Assembly (NCBI GenBank): GCA_003662485.1
Contig: QMYD01000037.1
Location: forward strand, 1 to 8,866
DNA: 8,866 bases
Direction of reading: 5' to 3'
From: Candidatus Hecatellales archaeon
GTDB taxonomy: Archaea > Thermoproteota > Bathyarchaeia > Hecatellales > Hecatellaceae
Position numbers and translations under genes: made by a program. The notes below the pieces were generated by a model. It searched no databases, was not told where the DNA came from, and was given only the letters and a program-made list of their open reading frames with translations. Below are positions 1 through 5,947 of this stretch, piece by piece (position 1 is the stretch's first letter; every line of letters starts with the position of its first letter).

Positions 1-734
1 GCCTTAGGGCTTTAAGGCTTGGAGGCTTCCTAGCCCTTACCGCCACGGACACGGCAACCCTATGCGGGGTTAACCCTAAAGCCTGCCTCCGAAGGTATGG
101 AGCTAAACCATTGAAAACCGAGTATTGCCATGAGTTAGCTGTGCGAATTCTGATTGGGGCGGCTGTGAGGCTTGCGGCTAGGAGGGACCTAGCCCTAAAA
201 CCCCTCTTCACCCATGCCACCGACCACTATGTTAGGGTTTACCTACAAATGGTTAGGGGGGCTAAGAGGGCAGATGAAGCCCTAAGCAGGCTGGGCTACC
301 TCTACCACTGCCCCAACTGCCTGGCAAGGCAGCCCCTAGAAGGCCTCCTACCCCATACGCCTCCGAAATGCGGGGAGTGCGGCTTCCCCATGGAGGCGGC
401 GGGCCCCCTCTGGCTTGGAGGCCTCTGGCATCCTGAAATCGTTGAGGCTATGCTAGTCGAGCTTTCAAAGGCTGAGGTTGGAAGGTTTAGGGAGGCCTCC
501 AACCTCCTGTCCAAGGTTAAACTTGAAATGAACGTTGAATCCGTGGGCTACTATACCGTGGACAGGCTGGCTGAGGTTTACCATAGAACTCCCCTCTCAC
601 CCAGCAGGCTGGCTGAAGCCCTAAGCGGGGAAGGGTTTAAGGCTTCCCCCACCCACTTCAACCCCCAAGGTGTGAGGACGGAGGCTCCTATCAGCGTAGT
701 AAAGAAAATCTTTCTTCAAGGGCTGAAATGCTGA
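1..734 (+). CDS. trm1: tRNA (guanine26-N2)-dimethyltransferase Trm1, 3' part
   Basis: Partial gene: it enters from before the window, with its first complete codon at 3, and ends at TGA 732-734. About 243 residues are visible of a family usually near 380. Trm1 uses S-adenosylmethionine to make N2,N2-dimethylguanosine at position 26 of tRNA. Seen here are the catalytic-domain stretch TATDTATLCG (about 39-68), then RRYGAKPLKTEYCHELAVRIL, which is typical of Trm1. In the C-terminal domain there is a CxxC pair at 309-320 and a second at 369-380 that would form a zinc site, followed by GPLWLGGLW, a Trm1 hallmark. The frame is open from the first base, so the TTG at 111 is not the real start. The end is intact. 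Downstream, 52 bases separate it from the phosphatase gene, which seems to have its own promoter. Identity is secure; the N-terminal half cannot be assessed. Confidence 0.95.
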   Translation, partial: LRALRLGGFLALTATDTATLCGVNPKACLRRYGAKPLKTEYCHELAVRILIGAAVRLAARRDLALKPLFTHATDHYVRVYLQMVRGAKRADEALSRLGYLYHCPNCLARQPLEGLLPHTPPKCGECGFPMEAAGPLWLGGLWHPEIVEAMLVELSKAEVGRFREASNLLSKVKLEMNVESVGYYTVDRLAEVYHRTPLSPSRLAEALSGEGFKASPTHFNPQGVRTEAPISVVKKIFLQGLKC

Positions 735-747
735 ACGCTAGAGAAGA

Positions 748-759
748 TTTATCTTTTAA
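748..759 (+). promoter_or_regulatory. TATA-like box for the phosphatase gene
   Basis: An AT-rich block, TTTATCTTTTAA, lies in the 52-base gap between trm1 and the phosphatase gene. Its centre is about 33 bases before the ATG at 787, which would place transcription start close to the start codon and give a leaderless or nearly leaderless message, common in archaea. There is no Shine-Dalgarno-like sequence just before the start, which agrees. This is prediction from sequence only. Confidence 0.5.
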
Positions 760-786
760 GCTTCGATTTCCATTTAAGGCTTGGCC

Positions 787-1725
787 ATGGTTTCCGTGGA
801 AGAGCTTTCGGAGGCAGCCTTCAAGGCTTCGGTTTGGGAGGAGGCTGAGCTGGCTGAGGGGGCTAGGAGGCTTCTCCTCGAGGAGAGGAGGACAGGCAGG
901 TCGAAGGATGGCCTGCTTAGGGTTGAGGGAGGCCTCGTAAGGCTTCCAGCCCAGGGCGAACTCATTGTAGTTGGAGACCTCCATGGAGACTTTGAAAGCT
1001 TAGCCTTCATCCTTGAGGATTCAGGCTTCCTCAGGAGGGCTGAGGCTGGAGAGGAGGTAACCATCCTCTTCCTCGGAGACTATGGGGATAGGGGACCCCA
1101 CTCCCCTGAAATCTACCATGCCATCTGCAGGCTTAAGGTGGAATTCGCTGGGAGGGTTGTACTGCTTAGGGGTAACCATGAGCCTCCAGGAGACCTCACC
1201 CCCATACCCTTCGACCTACCCTACCAGCTACATGAAAAGTTTGGGGAAGCATGGGAGGAAGCCTACGGCAGAATCCTCGAGCTTCACGAAGCCCTACCCC
1301 AGGCAGCCCTAGCCGAAGGCAAATACCTCCTCCTCCACGGGGGTGTTCCAAGCAAGCTTAAAAGCATTGAAGACCTAGCCCACGCCCATGAAAGGCATCC
1401 ATCCGAAAGCCTCCTCGAGGAAATCCTATGGAGCGACCCGGATGAAAATCTAAGCGGGGTGGCTCCCTCTCCAAGGGGTGCAGGCCTCCTCTTCGGTCCA
1501 GACGTAACTAGGAGGGCTCTTGAGGTTGTTGGGGCTAAAACCTTGATTAGGGGGCATGAACCTGTTGGTGAGGGTGTGCATGCAGGACAGGGAGGCTTAA
1601 CCCTAACCCTCTTCTCTAGGAAGGGTCCCCCATACTTCAACCGTTATGCAGCCTACCTCAAGGTTAGCCTTGAAGAGCCGGCTAAAAACGCCTACCAGCT
1701 AGCCCAGCAGGCTGTAAAATTTTAA
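787..1725 (+). CDS. PPP-family serine/threonine protein phosphatase (PP1/PP2A-like)
   Basis: A 312-residue cytosolic metallophosphatase predicted to remove phosphate from protein Ser/Thr. The whole PPP signature set is present in order: GDLHGD (63-68), GDYGDRG (97-103), GNHE (129-132), HGG (184-186) and RGHE (255-258). These supply the expected two-metal ligands D64, H66, D98, N130, H184 and H257. The LWSDP stretch and the later RGAGLLFG stretch resemble eukaryotic PP1/PP2A and their archaeal relatives more than bacterial bis(5'-nucleosyl)-tetraphosphatases. The one oddity is glycine where GDYVDRG usually has valine. About 60 residues precede the catalytic core and are charged and helical-looking. 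I chose ATG 787; an in-frame TTG at 781 would add two residues. The FUN14-family gene starts 35 bases downstream. The physiological target is unknown. Confidence 0.9.
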   Translation: MVSVEELSEAAFKASVWEEAELAEGARRLLLEERRTGRSKDGLLRVEGGLVRLPAQGELIVVGDLHGDFESLAFILEDSGFLRRAEAGEEVTILFLGDYGDRGPHSPEIYHAICRLKVEFAGRVVLLRGNHEPPGDLTPIPFDLPYQLHEKFGEAWEEAYGRILELHEALPQAALAEGKYLLLHGGVPSKLKSIEDLAHAHERHPSESLLEEILWSDPDENLSGVAPSPRGAGLLFGPDVTRRALEVVGAKTLIRGHEPVGEGVHAGQGGLTLTLFSRKGPPYFNRYAAYLKVSLEEPAKNAYQLAQQAVKF

Positions 1726-1741
1726 ATGGGTTAAGGCTGAA

Positions 1742-1753
1742 CCTTTAAAGGGG
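1742..1753 (+). promoter_or_regulatory. Palindromic CCTTTAAAGG element before the FUN14 gene
   Basis: The short gap between the phosphatase and FUN14 genes holds a perfect 10-base palindrome, CCTTTAAAGG (1742-1751), extended to CCTTTAAAGGGG. It could be a TATA box, but it is only about 15 bases from the TTG start at 1761. If it is the promoter, transcription would begin inside the gene and ATG 1800 would be the start. A second AT block at about 1716-1726 (AAATTTTAAAT) is better placed for TTG 1761. The GGGG at 1750-1753 could also serve as a weak ribosome-binding site seven bases before TTG. A near-copy of this element, one T shorter, occurs at 6916-6926. Confidence 0.35.
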
Positions 1754-1760
1754 CGCCTGC

Positions 1761-2084
1761 TTGGAGGCTTCAACCCTAGAACCCCTTGGAACCCTCCTCA
1801 TGCAGCTGGGCTTTGGGGGAGGCATAGGCTTCGTCATAGGCTTCGCCCTAAAAAAGCTGCTGAAAATCATCTTAGTCCTGCTTGGAATATACTTTGTCTC
1901 CCTCTTCTACCTCGCCCACGAAGGCTTCATAACTATTAATTATGAAAAGTTCAGCGAGCTCTATGAGGCCTTAACCGAAAAGCTTTTGCATGGAGGCTTC
2001 ACCGTCCCAGCCTTCCTAACCTCCCACCTACCCTTCGCAGGAGCCTTCATCCTAGGCTTGGGCCTAGGCTTCAAAGTAGGCTAA
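1761..2084 (+). CDS. FUN14-family small membrane protein
   Basis: A 107-residue, very hydrophobic protein matching the FUN14 family by its glycine-rich first membrane segment (GFGGGIGFVIGFALKK, about residues 17-32). A second hydrophobic segment follows (about 34-52), then a short soluble stretch ending in YEKF and LTEKLL, and a last glycine-rich hydrophobic segment (about 87-104). Archaeal FUN14 proteins are about this size. Their biochemical role is not established; the eukaryotic member FUNDC1 is a mitochondrial outer-membrane protein. TTG 1761 is preferred because it supplies the usual short N-terminal extension; upstream in frame there is a stop at 1746-1748. ATG 1800 (residue 14) is a credible alternative. 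The gene lies 35 bases after the phosphatase and 19 bases before the GDPD fusion gene, so co-transcription is likely, at least with the latter. Confidence 0.8.
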   Translation: MEASTLEPLGTLLMQLGFGGGIGFVIGFALKKLLKIILVLLGIYFVSLFYLAHEGFITINYEKFSELYEALTEKLLHGGFTVPAFLTSHLPFAGAFILGLGLGFKVG

Positions 2085-2103
2085 GCCTGAAAACATAAAT
2101 GTA

Positions 2104-3207
2104 ATGAGATTTTCCCGGTTAAGCGGCTTGAGCAAGGTTTGGGTGGTTGCCCATAGGGGTGCAAGCTTCTGGGAGCCTGAGAATAGCTTAGCCGCCCTTG
2201 AAGCAGCTATTAGGCTTGGTGCAAGCCATGTAGAGGTGGACGTTAGGAGGTGTAGGGATAGCCTCCTAGCCTTCCACGACCCCACCGTAGACCGGACTAC
2301 GGATGGAAGGGGCTCGCTAGCCCAACTGAGCCTTGAGGAGGTTAAAAAGCTGTATCTCGGCGTCGGCCAGCGGGTTCCAACCCTAGAGGAGGCTTTGGAG
2401 GCTATGAGGGGTAGGATTAACCCCGTCATAGAGGTGAAGGAGCCTGGAACTGAGGGTGAAATCCTAAGGCTCGTTGAGGAGTTGGGCCTTCTAGACCAAG
2501 CCCTCTTTGTCTCCTTCCACCATTCAGCCCTCCTAAACCTTAAAAGGCTTAACCCCAAAGCCTCCACCGGAATAATCGTTAGAGGCGAAATCCTGACGCC
2601 TGTGGAGGCTGCGAGGAGGGCTAGGGCAGAATGGATACTTCCAGACCATAGGCATACTACCAGCCAGCTGGTTTCGAAGGCTAAGGCTGAAGGCTTAAAA
2701 GTGGCAGCCTGGGTTGTAAACGACAGGGCTGAAGCGGATAGACTTCTAAAGCTCGGCGTAGACGCCCTAGCCTCCGACCGCCCTGAAATCCTGACTGAGC
2801 GCCCCCTACACAGGCCTCTCAGAGCCTACATTGGAGGACCCATCCAGGGCTTGGAGGAAGATCAAGCATACCGGGAGGTGCTGGCTGAAGTCTTGAGGAA
2901 GGCTGGCTTTGAGCCTGTTGACCCATGGCTTAGGGAGCAGGCCTACTATCGTGGGGTGGCGGGAAAGGCTGAAGCCTACAGGCTTGTTAGGAGGGACCTC
3001 CTAGACCTAGAATACTGCGAACTCCTCGTAGCCTACATGCCCAGGCTTTCAGCAGGGCTGGCCATGGAAATCTACCACGCTAAGCTGAAGGGGAAAAAGG
3101 TTTACTTGGTGTCTCCGCTAGAGGATTTAAGCCCATGGCTCCTAGCCCACACCGACCAAACCTTCAAAACCATTGAGGAGCTTGAAGCCTTCCTGGGCAA
3201 TATTTAA
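2104..3207 (+). CDS. GDPD phosphodiesterase fused to a nucleoside deoxyribosyltransferase / DNPH1-like domain
   Basis: A 367-residue two-domain protein. Residues about 12-232 are a glycerophosphodiester phosphodiesterase (GDPD) TIM barrel: HRG (17-19), EN (26-27), E44 and D46 in EVDV, H58 in FHDP, E110 and K112 in IEVK, W203 in AWVVND, and the closing DALASDRPE. All expected catalytic and calcium-binding positions are kept. After a short linker, residues about 240-340 match the nucleoside 2-deoxyribosyltransferase / 2'-deoxynucleoside 5'-phosphate N-hydrolase fold: AYIGGPIQG (241-249), RRDLLDLEYCELLVAYM (296-312), then SAGLAMEI with E322 at the place of the nucleophilic glutamate. The first half should cleave phosphodiesters and the second an N-glycosidic bond or transfer a (deoxy)ribosyl group; the real substrate is unknown. 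No signal peptide or membrane segment is seen. ATG 2104 is 19 bases after the FUN14 stop. Domain calls are firm; the joint function is inference. Confidence 0.88.
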   Translation: MRFSRLSGLSKVWVVAHRGASFWEPENSLAALEAAIRLGASHVEVDVRRCRDSLLAFHDPTVDRTTDGRGSLAQLSLEEVKKLYLGVGQRVPTLEEALEAMRGRINPVIEVKEPGTEGEILRLVEELGLLDQALFVSFHHSALLNLKRLNPKASTGIIVRGEILTPVEAARRARAEWILPDHRHTTSQLVSKAKAEGLKVAAWVVNDRAEADRLLKLGVDALASDRPEILTERPLHRPLRAYIGGPIQGLEEDQAYREVLAEVLRKAGFEPVDPWLREQAYYRGVAGKAEAYRLVRRDLLDLEYCELLVAYMPRLSAGLAMEIYHAKLKGKKVYLVSPLEDLSPWLLAHTDQTFKTIEELEAFLGNI

Positions 3208-3289
3208 ATGGACTCCAGAATTATCTTAGAGACATAAGTTTAGCCTTCGTCATCGTCAAAGGTGTGCCTTGAAGATGGTTGGAGGCTAT
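3208..3289 (+). promoter_or_regulatory. Leader and likely promoter of the aldehyde oxidoreductase gene
   Basis: This 82-base gap is the longest between genes in the window. It holds AT-rich patches at about 3219-3228 (AATTATCTTA) and 3233-3243 (CATAAGTTTAG), either of which could be a TATA box. GGAGG at 3281-3285 lies four bases before ATG 3290, the best ribosome-binding site for the downstream gene. I see no clear hairpin or riboswitch-like structure. Confidence 0.4.
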
Positions 3290-5095
3290 ATGCTGAAGGC
3301 TTTGAGGGTAAACCTTTCCAAGCTTAAAGCCTTAATCCAGGGTGTAAGTGAAAGATTCGCCGTAGAGTTTATTGGGGGGAGAGGCTGGGGGGCTAAAATC
3401 CTCTATGACGAGGTTGAAAGCTGGGTTCACCCCTTCAGCCCGGAGAACAAGATTGTAGTGGCTGGAGGCCCCCTTTCAGGCTTAACCATACCCTGCTCCG
3501 GGAAGACGAACTTCAGCACCATTTCGCCTCTAACCAACCTCTACGGGGACAGCAACGCTGGGGGTAAATTCTCCTGCGAGCTTAAGAAAAGCGGGTTCGA
3601 CGCCCTAATCATTGAGGGTTCAGCGGAGAAGCCTGTAATCCTCGTGGTAGACGATGGAAGGGTTAGCTTTAAGGATGCCTCCACCCTCTGGGGTATGCCC
3701 TCCCTAGATGCTGAGAAGGCCTTAAAGGAGGAACTCGGAGACGACTTCCAAACGGCTGTTATAGGGCCTGCCGGAGAAAACCTGGTGAAGTATGCAGCCA
3801 TAACCTGCGGTGGCAGGCAGGCTGCCAGATGCGGGGTGGGAGCAGTGATGGGAAGTAAGAGGCTTAAAGCCATAGCCGTTAGGGGGGATAAGCCCATCCC
3901 CGAAGCCGAGCCTGAAAGCCTAAAGGAAATGTTTAGGGAGGCAGTCCGCTGGATAATTAATCATCCAGCCTTCAACCTATGGAAGAGGCAGGGAACCATG
4001 CAGAGCGTGAACTGGGCTAATGAGGTAAGCTGCCTCCCCACGAGAAACTTTCAGGAAGCCACCTTCGAAGACTTCATGAAAATTAACGGAGACTCCATGG
4101 AGGCTTCAACCAGGCTTCGCAATAAAGGATGTCACCTGTGCCCCATCCGCTGCGGTCAGGTTAACAGGGTTGGAGATGTGGTGGTTGAAGGCCCCGAATA
4201 CGAGACAGCCGCCATGCTTGGAAGTAACTGCGCCCTCTCAAGCGTGGAAGACTTGGTTTACGCCAACTACCTCTGCGACCAATACGGCTTAGACACTATT
4301 TCCACGGGGAATACCATAGCCTTCGCCATGGAGTGCTTTGAGAGAGGCTACCTCACCAAGACGGAAACAGACGGGATAAAATTGAGGTTTGGAAGTGTTG
4401 AAGCCCTCAACGAGATGATTAGGCGGATAGCCTACAGGAAGGGTTTTGGAGCCATCCTAGCCGAAGGCGTCCGAGTGGCAAGCGTGAAGATAGGCCACTC
4501 CTCCGAAAGGTTTTCCATGCATGTGAAGGGCTTGGAGATTAGTGGGTATGATGTTAGGGCTGCCCCAGCCATGGCACTCGCCTACGCCACCGCCGATATT
4601 GGAGCCCACCATAATAGGGCTTGGGCCATAACCTACGACTTGAAGGTTGGAAGGGAAACCTATGGGGAGGATAAGGTTAGGTGGGTGATATACCTCCAGC
4701 ATATAAGACCCATGTTCGACTGCTTGGGCGTCTGCAGGTTCCCCTGGGTGGAGCTAGACTTAGACCCAAACTACTATGCAAAATTCTACACTTATGCCAC
4801 GGGTCTGAAAACAAGCCTTGAACAGCTCCTAGCCAGGTCTGAGAAAATCTGGAATCTAACTAGGCTCATAAATTTGAGGCGTGGGTTAAGGGCTGAGGAG
4901 GACTGGCTTCCAGCCAGAGTTTTTGAGGACCCCATACCTTCAGGCCCCCTGAAAGGCTTAACCCTCAATAGGGAGGCCTTCACCCAAATGCTTAAGAAAT
5001 ACTATGAGTTGAGGGGTTGGGATGAGAGGGGGATTCCAACAAGAGCTAAGCTTGAGGAGTTAGGCCTCCTAGACGCTCCAAGCCTCACTTCATGA
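3290..5095 (+). CDS. Tungsten-containing aldehyde:ferredoxin oxidoreductase family protein
   Basis: A 601-residue enzyme of the AOR family, which oxidises aldehydes to carboxylic acids with ferredoxin as electron acceptor, using a tungsto-bispterin cofactor and one [4Fe-4S] cluster in the cytoplasm. The N-terminal domain has the family opening FIGGRGWGAKILYDE and the glycine-rich GPLSGLTIPCSGK stretch. Cluster ligands are visible as C281, C284 and C288 (CxxCxxxC) plus C482. The two pterin-binding motifs are DQYGLDT (330-336) and DCLGVC (477-482). GAHHNRAW carries histidines in the active-site region. Length is normal. In-frame TTG 3269 and ATG 3275 exist, but ATG 3290 has a GGAGG upstream and gives MLKALRVNLS, the usual family start. 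No ferredoxin, pterin-synthesis or tungstate-transport gene is nearby. Substrate cannot be told; AOR, FOR, GAPOR and WOR subtypes are all possible. Confidence 0.93.
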   Translation: MLKALRVNLSKLKALIQGVSERFAVEFIGGRGWGAKILYDEVESWVHPFSPENKIVVAGGPLSGLTIPCSGKTNFSTISPLTNLYGDSNAGGKFSCELKKSGFDALIIEGSAEKPVILVVDDGRVSFKDASTLWGMPSLDAEKALKEELGDDFQTAVIGPAGENLVKYAAITCGGRQAARCGVGAVMGSKRLKAIAVRGDKPIPEAEPESLKEMFREAVRWIINHPAFNLWKRQGTMQSVNWANEVSCLPTRNFQEATFEDFMKINGDSMEASTRLRNKGCHLCPIRCGQVNRVGDVVVEGPEYETAAMLGSNCALSSVEDLVYANYLCDQYGLDTISTGNTIAFAMECFERGYLTKTETDGIKLRFGSVEALNEMIRRIAYRKGFGAILAEGVRVASVKIGHSSERFSMHVKGLEISGYDVRAAPAMALAYATADIGAHHNRAWAITYDLKVGRETYGEDKVRWVIYLQHIRPMFDCLGVCRFPWVELDLDPNYYAKFYTYATGLKTSLEQLLARSEKIWNLTRLINLRRGLRAEEDWLPARVFEDPIPSGPLKGLTLNREAFTQMLKKYYELRGWDERGIPTRAKLEELGLLDAPSLTS

Positions 5096-5897
5096 GGAGT
5101 TCCCGAGCTCGCTCCGTAGCCCTCGCAACCGCCCTGATAATGGTTGCCCTAATTTTCCCCTCTTCAAGCTCGATAATCCCGTTTATGGTTACCCCTCCAG
5201 GCGTGGTAACCATTTCCCTAAGCTTGGCTGGATGCTCCCCCGTTTCCAGAACCATTCTAGCTGAGCCTAGAACGGTTTGGGCTGCAAGCTGGAGGGAAAG
5301 CTCCCTTGGAAGCCCAACCTTCACTCCAGCCTCAACCATAGCCTCAATAATCAGGCATATGTAGGCTGGGCCACTCCCACTCAAACCTGTAATGGCATCC
5401 ATATGCTTCTCATCCACCACCACAACCCTACCCACCGAGCTGAAGATTTCCCTGGCTAGCTCAAGGTTTTCCTTGGTGACGTTTCCAGCTGGAGCAATGG
5501 CGGTAATACTCTCCCTAACCAGCACGGCTATGTTAGGCATAATTCTTACGATTTGAATGTCCTCCCTTCCAAGGCATTTGAAAAGGTAGCCTATGGTTAC
5601 TCCTGCAGCTGTGGAGACTAAAAGCTTCCCCGGTGTGAGGAAGTCTCGAATTTCCTCTAAAACCCCCTTCACATCCCTAGGCTGAACGGAAACAATAACT
5701 ACATCGCTTTTCCTTGCAAGCTCTCCGCTGGTTAGGCAGGTAACCCCATAGGCTTCAGCCACATGGTTGCACCGCTGCTTGACAATGTCGCAGGCGTAAA
5801 GGCTGGCTGGGGAGGCTACACCCGACTTAAGCAAGCCTGAAATCAGAGCTTCCCCAATCTTCCCAACACCTATAACGCCTATCCTCCTTGCAAGCAT
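5085..5897 (-). CDS. proC: Pyrroline-5-carboxylate reductase ProC
   Basis: A 270-residue cytosolic enzyme that reduces 1-pyrroline-5-carboxylate to proline with NAD(P)H, the last step of proline synthesis. The N-terminal Rossmann fold shows GxGxxG at residues 10-15 (GVGKIG), then VSVQPRDV and STAAGVTI as in other ProC proteins. The C-terminal helical domain has SGSGPAY (173-179) and the signature TTPGGVT (231-237) followed by LEEGKIRATI. Length is standard and all landmarks are present. The start ATG (5897-5895) is supported by a TATA-like box at leaderless distance. The stop lies inside the last codons of the convergent aldehyde oxidoreductase gene, an 11-base tail overlap. The upstream same-strand neighbour, the TtuA-like gene, ends 50 bases before. 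No proA or proB is in the window. Confidence 0.96.
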   Translation of the reverse strand: MLARRIGVIGVGKIGEALISGLLKSGVASPASLYACDIVKQRCNHVAEAYGVTCLTSGELARKSDVVIVSVQPRDVKGVLEEIRDFLTPGKLLVSTAAGVTIGYLFKCLGREDIQIVRIMPNIAVLVRESITAIAPAGNVTKENLELAREIFSSVGRVVVVDEKHMDAITGLSGSGPAYICLIIEAMVEAGVKVGLPRELSLQLAAQTVLGSARMVLETGEHPAKLREMVTTPGGVTINGIIELEEGKIRATIIRAVARATERARELLMK

Positions 5898-5920
5898 TCC
5901 CCAACACCCTAAATATGGCA

Positions 5921-5937
5921 GATATTAAGCCTTTTCA
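5921..5937 (-). promoter_or_regulatory. proC: BRE/TATA promoter of proC
   Basis: Read on the minus strand, the gap upstream of proC has a purine-rich GAAAAG followed by GCTTAATATC (5930-5921). The box centre is about 29 bases before the ATG, placing transcription start at or just before the start codon. This pattern resembles an archaeal BRE plus TATA box driving a leaderless message. A second AT patch, CATATTTAG, lies closer (about 17 bases) and is less well placed. proC may therefore be transcribed independently of the gene upstream. Confidence 0.5.
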
Positions 5938-5947
5938 AAACTTAAAA

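Noticed and set aside
111..734. TTG at 111 as the start of the first gene
   Set aside because: The frame is open from base 3 and the upstream codons encode the conserved Trm1 stretch TATDTATLCG, so the gene begins before the window.
774..1064. Minus-strand open frame opposite the phosphatase gene
   Set aside because: Serine/proline-rich antisense shadow of a clear PPP gene; no family resemblance.
2064..2567. Minus-strand 167-codon frame opposite the GDPD gene
   Set aside because: Its composition (many Ser, Arg, Trp) is typical of antisense frames and the plus strand encodes a well-conserved domain here.
3269..3289. TTG 3269 or ATG 3275 as the start of the aldehyde oxidoreductase
   Set aside because: ATG 3290 has GGAGG just upstream and gives the normal family N-terminus; the earlier codons would place the ribosome-binding site inside the gene.
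5140..5165. Possible T-rich terminator downstream of the aldehyde oxidoreductase
   Set aside because: The only T-rich patch is short, interrupted by C residues and lies inside proC; not enough to call a terminator.
5092..5364. Plus-strand open frame opposite proC
   Set aside because: It is a shadow of proC, low in complexity (serine- and alanine-rich) and without any recognisable domain or promoter.
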